This document shows, piece after piece, positions 35,532 through 44,251 of a DNA stretch of 64,000 bases. Position 1 is the stretch's first letter. Every line of letters begins with the position of its first letter. Location of the stretch: NCBI GenBank assembly GCA_964625745.1, contig CAZVCJ010000003.1:5515-69514 (forward strand). The letters run 5' to 3'. The notes beneath the pieces are model-generated. The model had not been told where the DNA came from. It saw only the letters and a list, made by a program, of their open reading frames with translations, and did not search any database. This stretch comes from CAZVCJ01 sp964625745. Its GTDB lineage: Bacteria; Chloroflexota; Anaerolineae; VGOG01. The position numbers and the translations under genes were made by a program.

Positions 35532-35763
35532 TTAACCTCCCTCCTTATGCTTCAGTTCGGAAAACGTAATCTTGGATGTCGTTCCACCGCTTCTATCCAG
35601 CTCGATGATCCCCTCAAGCTGTTCCACTAACGTGTTGACGAGTTGCAAACCTGATGATCCCGCATCTCGGAAGTCCGGGTCCCTCGGGAAGCCAATGCCG
35701 TTATCGCTGACCATCAGCGTAAACTGACCATCATCCGCACGAAGCCCGACGTGGACTTCCCTC
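35532..35763 (-). pseudogene. Histidine-kinase ATPase-domain fragment (tail copy 3)
   Basis: Encodes [20 protein letters not shown] and [16 protein letters not shown] and then ends KHKEGG. By eye it is nearly identical at DNA level to the end of the kinase gene at 29400-29620. The upstream part of the kinase is missing. Its stop codon overlaps the ribosome site of the cyclase gene. Confidence 0.8.
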
Positions 35764-35969
35764 TTCCAACTTCCACGGAGGCCACCATCTCATCGGAATC
35801 AAAGCAGCTTCATTTGTATGCATCGTATGTATCATTATATCATTTTCTGGCCATTTGACAAAATGTCACTTCCCTGCACATCTTTGTCAAAGAACCATGC
35901 ATCCGCCTGGATTTGCCCTGTCCCAGGATTGGTGTTATACTGGCACCATCTTGCCATAGGAGGCCCGCG

Positions 35970-37277
35970 GTGAATCTTAAGCTGGATTACAAAAAGACAT
36001 TTCTGATTGGTTTTGGGTTCTTCGGCATCAGCGTGCTGTGGACGCTCTACAACTCCTACGTGCCGATCTACCTGCAAGCAGGCAGCCCAACGTTTGATGC
36101 GCCTGGGGAGGTGGGCTTTGGTCTTGGCGCTGGCCTGACGGGCGTGATCATGACGCTCGATAACATCGCCGCCTTCTTCCTCTTGCCGCTGATCGGCATC
36201 TGGTCCGACCGGGTCTGGACCCGCTTTGGCCGTCGCCTGCCCTTCATCCTCGTCCTCGCCCCCATCGCCATCGTAGCGTTCATTCTGATCCCCGTGACGC
36301 TTCAGATGATCCCGCCTGAGCTCAGCGGGCAGGTTGACCGCCTGGGGACGCCGCTGGCGCTGTTCATAATTGCCATAGGCGTCTTCCTGACGGCGATGGC
36401 CGGCTTTCGCACGCCGGTGGTCGCCCTCATGCCCGACCTGACGCCCAGTCCGCTGCGCTCCCAGGCCAACGGCGTCATCAACCTGATGGGAGGCCTGGGG
36501 ACGTTGGTCGCCACCCTGGGCAGTGGCTTTCTGTACGGGATGGGGCACATCGCGCCCTTCGTCTTCGGCGGCGTGCTGATGATCGCGGCGGTGCTGATGC
36601 TGCTGTTTTTCGTCAAGGAGCCGCGTGAGTTCGAGGCTGCAGCCCACGAGGAGGAAGGATTGGGCGCGCTGCGCGGCATCAAGCGCATCTCGCCGGAGGC
36701 CCGCCGCAGTCTGGCGTTTCTGATGGGTGCAATTTTCTGCTGGTTCGTCGGCGGCACCGCCATCGAGGCCTTCCTCTCATCCTACGGCGTGACCGAACTG
36801 GGGATGTCCACGGGCACAGCGCCGCTGTTGATGGGGGTGGCATCGCTGGCAGCGCTGGCCTTCGCCATACCCTCTGGCTTCATCGCCGCTCGCTTCGGCC
36901 GGCGGCGGACGATCATCACGGGCATGGCCATCTTCGGCGTGTTGCTGCTGGCGAACTTCGTGCTGCGCAACGCGACGCTGATCTGGGGCTTCATGATAGC
37001 TGGGGGAATCAGCCTGTCACTGGTCAACATCAACACGCTGCCCATGGTGGTGGACACCTCGGCTTCTGACGCCGACCTGGGGATCTACACGGGGTTGTAC
37101 TACATCGCCTCGCAGTTGGCGTCCGTGGCCGGGCCGACGATCAACGGCTACATCGTGGAGTGGGGCGGCGGCGACTACAACCTGATCTTCGTCGCCACGC
37201 CGGCCTTCTATGCCCTGGCAATCCTGTGTATGTTGGGAGTGACGAGGGGAGAGGCGAAGGTAGTGGCTGGTGGGTAG
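35970..37277 (+). CDS. MFS transporter, SLC45/GPH-like
   Basis: 435-aa membrane transporter with 12 predicted helices. The pattern IGIWSDRVWTRFGRRLPFIL in the loop between helices 2 and 3, and LRSQANGVINLMGGLGTLVA later, resemble the sugar:cation symporters of the GPH and SLC45 groups. It probably moves a sugar or glycoside with a cation. GTG at 35970 is chosen because AGGAGG lies before it. It stands alone, with a terminator after it. The divergent gene region on its left is the kinase-tail relic. Confidence 0.88.
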   Translation: MNLKLDYKKTFLIGFGFFGISVLWTLYNSYVPIYLQAGSPTFDAPGEVGFGLGAGLTGVIMTLDNIAAFFLLPLIGIWSDRVWTRFGRRLPFILVLAPIAIVAFILIPVTLQMIPPELSGQVDRLGTPLALFIIAIGVFLTAMAGFRTPVVALMPDLTPSPLRSQANGVINLMGGLGTLVATLGSGFLYGMGHIAPFVFGGVLMIAAVLMLLFFVKEPREFEAAAHEEEGLGALRGIKRISPEARRSLAFLMGAIFCWFVGGTAIEAFLSSYGVTELGMSTGTAPLLMGVASLAALAFAIPSGFIAARFGRRRTIITGMAIFGVLLLANFVLRNATLIWGFMIAGGISLSLVNINTLPMVVDTSASDADLGIYTGLYYIASQLASVAGPTINGYIVEWGGGDYNLIFVATPAFYALAILCMLGVTRGEAKVVAGG

Positions 37278-37305
37278 CTGTTACGGGCAGCGGTTAGCGT
37301 ACACG

Positions 37306-37346
37306 AAGCGGGCCTCGCTCGGGGGGAGTGAGGCCCGCTTTGCTTT
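37306..37346 (+). terminator. Terminator after the MFS transporter
   Basis: AAGCGGGCCTC (37306-37316) pairs with GAGGCCCGCTT (37330-37340), followed by TGCTTTT. Confidence 0.85.
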
Positions 37347-37627
37347 TCATGGAAAGCCGCCCCGTAATCAGGGCGGGTCTTTTGGGTGGACATCAAGGAC
37401 ATTTAGGAGGCAGAAGGCAGCGGTCGGGTTTGGGCCACTCAAACTGGCTTCGAGTCTGCCCAACGGAAAAGCTTAGGCGCGTCGCGGCTTTTGCGCCGCC
37501 CCCCTCAAGTCAAACATGCCTCGCAAAATGAAATCGTGCCGCGATACAAGGCCGCGAAGCGGCGTCGCCTGCAGCAAGGGTTGGACGGCCACGCAGCAAA
37601 TGACGAACCTGGGCCAGCGAATCACGA
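37347..37627. other. Intergenic stretch without recognisable gene
   Basis: I see no coding frame with a ribosome site here. There are GC-rich runs (GCGTCGCGGCTTTTGCGCCGCC) but no clear repeat shared with the rest of the window. Confidence 0.6.
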
Positions 37628-38143
37628 TTATTTCAAGCCAGCAAGATAAACCAGTTCTTGAACGACGACTCTCAAGTCGTCAATGATCTTGTCGATGTCT
37701 CGTCGATGCGCGATATAACGTCGGCTGTGGGCGGATAAATCCCCAACCGACTTCAGTTTTGGCAAACCCTGCTTTGTGTTCCTCGTCAAGTTCCATGTTG
37801 TTTCATTTAGAGTAAGACTAACCAAGTCCTTGAGAGACAGGAAGTCACCGTTGGGATCTTGTATCTTGTGCGCGATACCGTGATGCTCAAATGTCTCGAT
37901 TATCAGTGTTTCCACCAACCGCCGAACCATAACAGCACAGGCATCGAACCAGCCATGCTCGTAAGAACCGTTGATTTGGTTGGTAACCTTCTCTAGGTAG
38001 CCTCTTGTGTCGCGAATGACGGAGAAGGGGATGACTTGTTGGCTTTCCGAAGCAAGGCCCTCGTCCGGCGGCATACGCCGCCTTGGCACTCCGTCTTGTA
38101 TTCTCTTTGCAATGCCTAGAGCGGTCTTGCCCAGTTCAGTCAT
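37628..38143 (-). CDS. HEPN-like (DUF4145-type) protein
   Basis: 171-aa, mostly helical protein. The centre (LEKVTNQINGSYEHGWFDAC, then AVMVRRLVETLIIETFEHHG) and the C-terminus (SAHSRRYIAHRRDIDKIIDD) resemble HEPN proteins of the DUF4145 type; RYIAH is a possible Rx3H nuclease-like motif. HEPN proteins often work as toxins or in defence, but some are only structural. It overlaps the DUF5343-like gene upstream by 8 bases, so the two are coexpressed. Function unknown. Confidence 0.6.
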   Translation of the reverse strand: MTELGKTALGIAKRIQDGVPRRRMPPDEGLASESQQVIPFSVIRDTRGYLEKVTNQINGSYEHGWFDACAVMVRRLVETLIIETFEHHGIAHKIQDPNGDFLSLKDLVSLTLNETTWNLTRNTKQGLPKLKSVGDLSAHSRRYIAHRRDIDKIIDDLRVVVQELVYLAGLK

Positions 38144-38810
38144 TTCCTGCTCTCAAGTTCCTCAAATGCTTGGCCATGCTGGCAAATATCTGGTCTATCT
38201 GATCTGGATTAGCGTCTGGTGAGATGTGTATTTGGATGTCAATGTGTATCGAAGGTTCCACGCCAGATAGGACCACAGGTTTCTCTGCTTCTCTAGCAAG
38301 CGGTTCTTCAGGAACGCTCTTACTAGGTCTTCGTTTTGTAGGAGGCTTAGGTCTTACTGACGTTGGTGGCGTTTCCCGTTTCTCAGGAATGGTTGCTGTA
38401 GCAAGTAATTCGTAAACCACCGCAAACCGCTTGACCGCTGTCTTTCCTACCCCGGTTTTGGTAGCAAACCATCTTTCGACAGCAGAACGATCGATGGATG
38501 GCCCCGGCATTGCGTCCAGCAATTCCTGCGGATAGAGTTCGTTTCTCATTTCACGACAGACTTCTGAGTATTCTACATCGTCGCGCCACCTTACGGCTCT
38601 ATCCGTAGGTTTTCCCTCTTGGTCTATTATCCGCATCATAACCAAAGATGGGATTATGTTGGCCTTCGCCGATTGCTCTTGCATGCCAAGAGTTGTGGCA
38701 AGAAAGCCAGGCGTGACTGCATTTGGAATGCTTTGCTGGAAGCGTTTTCTGAGTGTCCACCAGTGTTTGGCTGGAATGACCGGATAGGTTTCTTTTTGTT
38801 CTTCAGGCAT
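38136..38810 (-). CDS. DUF5343-like protein with winged-helix-type N-terminus
   Basis: 224-aa protein. YPVIPAKHWWTLRKRFQQSI, PGFLATTLGMQEQSAKANII and a later run VERWFATKTGVGKTAVKRF resemble the DUF5343 family, which has the look of a DNA- or protein-binding winged helix. A charged linker leads to a short beta-rich tail (SIHIDIQIHISPDANPDQID). ATG at 38810 follows AAAGGAG. It is translationally coupled to the HEPN-like gene. The pair may form a toxin-antitoxin or defence-like unit (inference). Confidence 0.65.
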   Translation of the reverse strand: MPEEQKETYPVIPAKHWWTLRKRFQQSIPNAVTPGFLATTLGMQEQSAKANIIPSLVMMRIIDQEGKPTDRAVRWRDDVEYSEVCREMRNELYPQELLDAMPGPSIDRSAVERWFATKTGVGKTAVKRFAVVYELLATATIPEKRETPPTSVRPKPPTKRRPSKSVPEEPLAREAEKPVVLSGVEPSIHIDIQIHISPDANPDQIDQIFASMAKHLRNLRAGND

Positions 38811-39155
38811 CTTTCTTACTCCTTTGATCAATTGTCTGCTTGCGAACATCTGGCCGCCCAACAAGTATTAGGCCGACGTTTTTCCACCTAATCGCCTGAT
38901 TGAGGATACTGCAAAGCTTGCAATAATGAGGTGCAAAAGCATTGAAATGGCAAACTGTCAGAATAGGCCAAAAACAACAAAAGCCAACCCCCTCCTGACC
39001 TGCGGAAAAGGTTGGCCTTCAATGTCTCATGCTCTCACCTCCTGTGTTGGATACTAGCTACGATGAAGGCAGCGATGGCTAAGTGTCGGTCAATATCTAC
39101 ATGACTATTGTAGCACACAACGACCCAGTAGTAGTTAAGCGACTCTTCACCTTAA
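38811..39155. other. Intergenic stretch between the DUF5343-like and RelE genes
   Basis: No gene found. It holds a hairpin acting as terminator on the minus strand (38971-39017) and AT-rich sequence upstream of the DUF5343-like start. Confidence 0.6.
38971..39017 (-). terminator. Terminator downstream of the toxin-antitoxin cluster
   Basis: On the minus strand GCCAACC (39016-39010) pairs with GGTTGGC (38989-38983), followed by TTTTGTTGTTTTT. It would end transcripts from the RelE gene. Confidence 0.65.
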
Positions 39156-39425
39156 TCAAGGGAAATAGCGATAAAACTCTCGCCTGTGCAAAACACGCAT
39201 TACTTCAACGTTATCGCCATGAACTTTTATCCCAACACGATAGGCACCGATACGAATACGATAACGACTTGGATAGCCTCTCATTGCTTTCACGCCCGTG
39301 ACATCTCTCAATCTGTCTGCCTCTGGCAAAGCCGTAAAGACAAGCTCGAAAACCTTGCCGTAGACCGGTAGCCCTTTCAACTTCTTCAGGTCTCTCAAAA
39401 ACGATTCGCGATATTGAACTTCCAC
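39156..39425 (-). CDS. RelE/ParE-family toxin
   Basis: 89-aa toxin-like protein: MEVQYRESFLRDLKKLKG, then MRGYPSRYRIRIGAYRVGIK and VMRVLHRREFYRYF. The Arg-rich strands and the C-terminal HRREFYRYFP are typical for RelE/HigB-like mRNA interferases that cut mRNA on the ribosome. It lies 5 bases after its antitoxin gene on the minus strand. Length is normal, and no damage is seen. Confidence 0.85.
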   Translation of the reverse strand: MEVQYRESFLRDLKKLKGLPVYGKVFELVFTALPEADRLRDVTGVKAMRGYPSRYRIRIGAYRVGIKVHGDNVEVMRVLHRREFYRYFP

Positions 39426-39430
39426 CCCGA

Positions 39431-39646
39431 CTATGCCTCTAAATAGACTAAGGCTTCCTCACGGCTCAACAAAGGGGTTTCTTTGGCTTCATCCATTGCT
39501 TTGCTCAAGCAGTAGTCTTCCATTGCCTCAGATAGTTCCTCAGAAGAAGTGTCATCTTCTATGAACAGTTGTTTCCATAACTCAATGGGAATAACAACTG
39601 CCTTTAGTTGCCCACTCCTATCTGTCAAATACTCAAGTTCAAGCAT
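39431..39646 (-). CDS. Antitoxin of the RelE-type toxin
   Basis: 71-aa acidic protein (MLELEYLTDRSGQLKAVVIP, then EELSEAMEDYCLSKAMDEAK) that precedes the RelE-type toxin. Such short acidic proteins are standard partners of RelE toxins. The N-terminal strand with IPIELW may give a Phd/AbrB-like fold. Family not fixed with certainty. Confidence 0.75.
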   Translation of the reverse strand: MLELEYLTDRSGQLKAVVIPIELWKQLFIEDDTSSEELSEAMEDYCLSKAMDEAKETPLLSREEALVYLEA

Positions 39647-39718
39647 AGATACTTCTCCTCAAAAATCCAGAGCGATGGCTGCCTCAGCAGGTATAAGCCT
39701 TATCAAGATCATTTCTTC

Positions 39719-39955
39719 TCATAGGTCGGCCGGGCTGACGTAGATATACCTGGCTGGATCTTCCAGGTCTCGCAAGGCTTGAAGCAGGTGATTTCGATTG
39801 GCTTCAGTGGATAACAAATACTCGGTCGTATCCTGCTCAACCGGCTCCACCAGGATAATCACTTCTACCAACGCGCCGCTGGGCAACTCCGGCGACGAAA
39901 CCTCGATTTTGCCGCCTTCTCCCACAACGGTCTTTTGTCTGATCCCAGCAATCAT
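39719..39955 (-). CDS. Orphan antitoxin-like protein
   Basis: 78-aa protein: GEGGKIEVSSPELPSGALVE resembles the strand-rich N-terminus of AbrB-like and related antitoxins, and LLSTEANRNHLLQALRDLED the C-terminal helix of YefM-type antitoxins. After its stop (CTATGAG) only very short frames follow, so no toxin partner remains before the next gene at 39646. Probably an antitoxin that has lost its toxin. Confidence 0.6.
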   Translation of the reverse strand: MIAGIRQKTVVGEGGKIEVSSPELPSGALVEVIILVEPVEQDTTEYLLSTEANRNHLLQALRDLEDPARYIYVSPADL

Positions 39956-40049
39956 AGCTACTCCATGCTCAACTGAAAGGAATTCGGGTCTTATGGCAGG
40001 CGTAGAAGCACGTACTGAAGTGGAATACCTTTCCCTGGAAGGCTATCCA

Positions 40050-40352
40050 TTAGTCAGCATTTACGGCCAAATCGCGTTTCATTCCGACGAAAGCGGCTTC
40101 TTCTAACTCTACTCGTTCTTGAATGATGTGCGTAAGCCACTCCTCGACACTCGTTTTTCGATGCAGTCGAGCCAGGAAAGCTGCGCGTGTGGCAAGGTCG
40201 GCAGGAATAGACAGAGAAGCTGGCTCAGCTCTCCGCACATGAATAGGTTTTTCCCAAGCCGAATCGTCGCTGGCCTGTGCCGCTACGATCTCGTCAATTT
40301 CTTGTTCGGATAGACTCCTCTTGGCTTTATCTCTCGCGCTCATATATCCCAC
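40050..40352 (-). CDS. BrnA-like antitoxin
   Basis: 100-aa protein overlapping the end of the BrnT-like gene by 13 bases, the usual order toxin-antitoxin for this family. The N-terminus SLSEQEIDEIVAAQASDDSA and WEKPIHVRR are followed by a ribbon-helix-helix-like part (ASLSIPADLATRAAFLARLH), fitting an autorepressor. The extra C-terminal tail is not recognised. Confidence 0.7.
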   Translation of the reverse strand: MGYMSARDKAKRSLSEQEIDEIVAAQASDDSAWEKPIHVRRAEPASLSIPADLATRAAFLARLHRKTSVEEWLTHIIQERVELEEAAFVGMKRDLAVNAD

Positions 40353-40591
40353 CCTGTAATGACACGGACAACGTTCCCTGGCCTGAGTTGAAAAATGATT
40401 TTGAGCCGCCGTCCGCCAATGGTTCTTCCAATCAATTGATAACGGTCACGGTATGACTTATTTCGTCGCACTTCGAAGTCGGAGAAGAAACACTCTACGG
40501 CTTCATCAAAAGTAACGTGGTGAGCGGCAAGTTCATCTCGTTCAAAGTCATATTCAAAATCAGCAGGGATGAAGCGATGCCAGTTGACCAA
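40340..40591 (-). CDS. BrnT-like toxin
   Basis: 83-aa protein of the BrnT type, a RelE-fold RNase toxin: FEYDFERDELAAHHVTFDEA has the family pattern (...F.WD..K...H.V.FEEA), and RYQLIGRTIGGRRLKIIFQL the GRT.GGR.L.V.F motif. It is followed by its overlapping antitoxin. Both genes look intact. Confidence 0.82.
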   Translation of the reverse strand: MVNWHRFIPADFEYDFERDELAAHHVTFDEAVECFFSDFEVRRNKSYRDRYQLIGRTIGGRRLKIIFQLRPGNVVRVITGWDI

Positions 40592-40810
40592 TGACTATTG
40601 CACTCCCTTCCCATTGTACCACACAACGACCCAAGTGTCAAAGGCAAGCCGCTTCATCGTGATCCTCATCCTCAACGACAATCGCGGCCTCGGCCCGGTC
40701 AGGCTGGCCTGCAGGATCCACTGCGTAACGAGCCACGGCTATGATGCGCTCTTCACTGCCTTGCTCGCGCGTGGCCACTAACGCCATCCGCGTGGAGTTT
40801 CATGTCTCGT

Positions 40811-42109
40811 TCACTTCCTCAAAATGTAGCGAGGTCGCTCGATCGTACCCCGTGCTCCCTGGCTTAGAGCTTCCGCCAGATCCTTGCCCTCTCTTACGAC
40901 ATGGGTGGGCGTGCCCCCGGCAGCCAGCTCGGCCGTCACTGCCTCCATTCCCCACTCCCCGCCGAAGCTGTCGGGCGCGACGAGCACGGCGATCACTCTC
41001 AAGCCCCGCCGCTCCAGGTGGCGCGAAGCGGCGACCCAGCCCTTGTCGGTCGAGGAGGTGATGACGATGACTGTGGTGCCTCGTACGAGATGCATGCCCT
41101 CGGCGGCCAGCACCTGGGCCAGCGGCACCTTCCCCACACCCTTTATCACGGCCAGAGTCTCCAGAATCTTGGAAAGCTGGCGCTCGCCTCGGTCGGCGGG
41201 AATCACTTCCCGTTGCTGAGCATAGGAGACCATCCCTACCGCCCGGTTGCGGACGATGAAGTATTTGGCCAGAGAGGCAGTGATGGTCACGCCGTACTCC
41301 TCGGTGGAGGGGGCCAACTCCAGCCCGGGCCGCCTGGTCCAAAGGAGGGCTGGCTCGCGTTTTTCGAGAACGGGCTCCCATTCTAGCTCCGCTTGAGCCA
41401 ATCTGTCCATATCCAGAAAGAGCCACACGTCGGCCAGAGGGTCTAGCTCGAACTCTTTGACGATCAACTGCCCCTTGCGAGCCGTGGAAGGCCAGTGAAT
41501 GCGATTGAAGCTGTCGCCCGGCGCATAGTCTCGCACCCCACGGACGTTGGTGGTGATATAGTGTGTGCGGCGGCGGAGGGCTTCTCCTCCCGGCAGTTGT
41601 CCGGTGGGTGTGGCGAAGGCCGTCAACTCGACGATGGCCGGGTAGACGATTATGCTTGAGGTCTGGGACAACTCGCGCTGCATCCTGAACAGACCGAAGG
41701 GATCGCCCGTGGTCAGGGTAACGGGTCCCAAAGTGAAGCGGCCTCGCCGCCGACACAGGGTCCTGACTGTCCAACCCCGCTCTTTTCTAGCTCCAAACGA
41801 GTTCAGCACGTGGCTGGCTTGATGGTCGGGCAAGTCCGAGTGGTCCCGGACCTCCAGCCATAGCTTAGGCAGGAGGCTGGTGTTGCGCACCATGAATCTC
41901 TCCTCGGAGGTTCTGCCTACCTCAGCCTTCTTGGCCCATAAGTAGCGGGTAACGTGCACCCAGCGGATACTTGTCCAGGTCCAGAGGTAGGAGAGGACGA
42001 TTATGGCGGCGATAAGATAGGTCAGGTTGTAGAACAGATCGCGCCCTGTGGCAAGGGCCACTATCAAGCAAGCCAGCCCCAGGAGAAAAACTAAACGATT
42101 CCCTTTCAT
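40811..42109 (-). CDS. DUF58-family protein of a MoxR-associated system
   Basis: 432-aa protein with two N-terminal membrane helices (LVFLLGLACLIVALATG and LTYLIAAIIVLSYLWTW) and a DUF58 domain centred on VRGVRDYAPGDSFNRIHWPS, with a vWA-like fold after it (DVWLFLDMDRLAQ). DUF58 proteins act with MoxR ATPases, perhaps in metal insertion or folding of other proteins. The MoxR gene lies upstream on the same strand at 44440, but a B12/radical SAM gene separates them. A transglutaminase-like partner is absent. Confidence 0.88.
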   Translation of the reverse strand: MKGNRLVFLLGLACLIVALATGRDLFYNLTYLIAAIIVLSYLWTWTSIRWVHVTRYLWAKKAEVGRTSEERFMVRNTSLLPKLWLEVRDHSDLPDHQASHVLNSFGARKERGWTVRTLCRRRGRFTLGPVTLTTGDPFGLFRMQRELSQTSSIIVYPAIVELTAFATPTGQLPGGEALRRRTHYITTNVRGVRDYAPGDSFNRIHWPSTARKGQLIVKEFELDPLADVWLFLDMDRLAQAELEWEPVLEKREPALLWTRRPGLELAPSTEEYGVTITASLAKYFIVRNRAVGMVSYAQQREVIPADRGERQLSKILETLAVIKGVGKVPLAQVLAAEGMHLVRGTTVIVITSSTDKGWVAASRHLERRGLRVIAVLVAPDSFGGEWGMEAVTAELAAGGTPTHVVREGKDLAEALSQGARGTIERPRYILRK

Positions 42110-42159
42110 TTACTCAACACCTTTGCTCACTGTTCATTACCCGAAATGGCCCTCTCCCC

Positions 42160-44094
42160 CTAACCCCCTCTCCCAACCCTGGGAGAGGGGGAATTGGGGC
42201 TCCCCTCCCCTAAGGTTGGGGGAGGGGCTGGGGGTGGGGGCTGCGTCCCAAGTTGTTTTAGCCACGCCCTTTTGAATCCCTTGGCCGCTTTGCCTGCTAA
42301 ATCGTTCAAGAGGAGCAAGGCCGCCTTGGGTATGTTCAGCTTCAGCAACCCCAGCGGCAACTCCAGCTCCCGCTTGTCGCAGACGGTGGACAGGTTGGCG
42401 GCATCCACCTGGGGCTTGAGGGCCGTCAGCAGCTTCTTGCGCCGTCTCTCTCTTTCGGCGCCCCCCGTTCCCCCCAATTTTGGGGGGCTGACCTCCGGTC
42501 CCCCCAAAGTTGGGGGGGCAGGGGGGGAGGCGGGGATGCTTACGATGTCGTCTATTTGCCTGACGAGATTGACAGCCTGTTGGATGCGCTTTTCGACCGC
42601 TTCGGCCCGCTGACGATCAACCAGGCCGTGGCGAGCCTTGATGGAGTTGAGACGCAGCCCTGCCTCGTAAGTGCTGGCCACGATCTCGTCCCGGTTCATC
42701 CACTCCGTCTCGTAGTTGAGCACGTACTTCCAGCCAGGCTGCAAGAGCGCGCGGCGGTGCTCTTCCAGGCTGCGATGGAAAAGCCGGTAGCCATGGGCCT
42801 CTGGCTCCTCGAAGGCCAGGCTGCCGGGGTCGAGGAATGGAGCCAGGGGCGAGATAAACGGGTGTACGTGAGAGGTTCGGTCTGCGGGCTTGTTGAAGCG
42901 TCGCAGCAGGTGGTCACAGTAGTCAACGGTTCCCATCACGGTCTGGTAAGTCTGTTTGGCCAGGCCGATCATGAAGAAGAGGTCCAGGCGCTGGCAGCCG
43001 GCTTCAAGAGCATACCCGATGGTGTCCTCCAGCTCTTCGTTGGAGTAAGGCCGGCCAAAGGTGCGGCGCACCTCCTCGTCGTGGGACTCCGGCGAGATCT
43101 CCAGGACAAAGTTAGGCGCTGCCTTCCCCAGCTTTTGCAGGAAGTCGCGGGAAGCGGGGCCGAAGAACTCCAGCATCAACTGGCCGTCGAAACCCTCGAT
43201 AGCTTTCAGGAAACGCTCGGCCTGTTCCATCCCGGCTTGGCGGATGTCGCCCAGCACGAAGATGGGCCCCTTGCTGAAGCGCTGGATGTTTCTGATGTCC
43301 TGGGCCAGCGTTTCGGGGGAGCGGTAGGCTGGCCTGGCGCGTCCGTAGAACTCGCGGAAGGCCCGTGCTGAGCCGCCGCAGGTCAGGCAGTTGTGACGGC
43401 AGCCTCGGCAGGTGAGGGCGGCGGTGATGGGATACCCCAGCCAGCGCTGGAAGGGGACGAAGTTGGCCAGGTCGCGGTAGCGAGCCACGGCTCTGACCAC
43501 GTAGCCGTAATCAATGAGGACGCCATCCAGGTCTTCAGGGCTGTAGGTAGTAGGATTGACGTGCACCTTGCCCTGATCATCCCGCCAGGTGAGATTGGGC
43601 ACCTCGTGGGGCTCGCCGCCTTCGATGATGCAGTGCATCAGTTGCCGCAGCGGCTCCTCGGTGGAGTCGCCCCGGATCACGTAATCCACGGCAGGGTAGT
43701 CCATCAGCTCCTGGTGGTAGTAGGTGGCCGAAAGTCCACCGAAGATGACGGGGGTGTGGGGGTGAAGTTTCTTGACGATCCTGGCTACTTCTATGGCCCC
43801 GTGAGCGTGGGGCAGCCAGTGGAGGTCAATGCCGAAGGCGTCGGGGTGCAGACGGCGGATTTGCTTTTCCACGTCGAACCGGGCATCGTTCAACATGCGC
43901 ACCGCCAGGTTGACGATGCGCACTCGCAGGCCATGCCGCTCCAGGTGTTCGGCCAGGGTTGTGAAGCCGATGGGATACATCTCGAAGACGGTGGTAGAGG
44001 GCACCACGTCGCTGACCGGGCCGTAGAGGATGGATTCCTGGCGGAAGTCGTAGACGCTGGGCGCGTGGAGTAGCACCAGGTTTGTCTTGGTCAT
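42160..44094 (-). CDS. B12-binding radical SAM protein (Ta0216-like)
   Basis: 644-aa protein. The N-terminal half (about 30-150) looks like a B12-binding fold (YPIGFTTLAEHLERHGLRVR, VIFGGLSATYYHQELM). The radical SAM motif is CRHNCLTC (C232, C236, C239), preceded by LTCRG. It resembles the Ta0216-type family of uncharacterised B12/radical SAM enzymes. Two repeat-derived inserts are in frame: ASPPAPPTLGGPEVSPPKLG near 42460-42535 and a Pro/Gly-rich tail at 42160-42240. The start ATG (44094) is duplicated across the assembly gap; after joining the contigs, AAAGAGA precedes it. It separates moxR from the DUF58 gene. Substrate unknown. Confidence 0.85.
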   Translation of the reverse strand: MTKTNLVLLHAPSVYDFRQESILYGPVSDVVPSTTVFEMYPIGFTTLAEHLERHGLRVRIVNLAVRMLNDARFDVEKQIRRLHPDAFGIDLHWLPHAHGAIEVARIVKKLHPHTPVIFGGLSATYYHQELMDYPAVDYVIRGDSTEEPLRQLMHCIIEGGEPHEVPNLTWRDDQGKVHVNPTTYSPEDLDGVLIDYGYVVRAVARYRDLANFVPFQRWLGYPITAALTCRGCRHNCLTCGGSARAFREFYGRARPAYRSPETLAQDIRNIQRFSKGPIFVLGDIRQAGMEQAERFLKAIEGFDGQLMLEFFGPASRDFLQKLGKAAPNFVLEISPESHDEEVRRTFGRPYSNEELEDTIGYALEAGCQRLDLFFMIGLAKQTYQTVMGTVDYCDHLLRRFNKPADRTSHVHPFISPLAPFLDPGSLAFEEPEAHGYRLFHRSLEEHRRALLQPGWKYVLNYETEWMNRDEIVASTYEAGLRLNSIKARHGLVDRQRAEAVEKRIQQAVNLVRQIDDIVSIPASPPAPPTLGGPEVSPPKLGGTGGAERERRRKKLLTALKPQVDAANLSTVCDKRELELPLGLLKLNIPKAALLLLNDLAGKAAKGFKRAWLKQLGTQPPPPAPPPTLGEGSPNSPSPRVGRGG

Positions 44095-44096
44095 AG

Positions 44097-44196
44097 NNNN
44101 NNNNNNNNNNNNNNNNNNNNNNNNNNNNNNNNNNNNNNNNNNNNNNNNNNNNNNNNNNNNNNNNNNNNNNNNNNNNNNNNNNNNNNNNNNNNNNNN
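44097..44196. other. Assembly gap (100 N) between overlapping contig ends
   Basis: The 55 bases before the gap (44042-44096) are identical to the 55 bases after it (44197-44251). The contigs really overlap, so the gap and one copy are artefacts and nothing is missing. Confidence 0.93.
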
Positions 44197-44251
44197 CGGA
44201 AGTCGTAGACGCTGGGCGCGTGGAGTAGCACCAGGTTTGTCTTGGTCATAG

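Noticed and set aside
37270..37531. Short open frames after the MFS transporter
   Set aside because: They run through the terminator hairpin and have no ribosome site or recognisable sequence.
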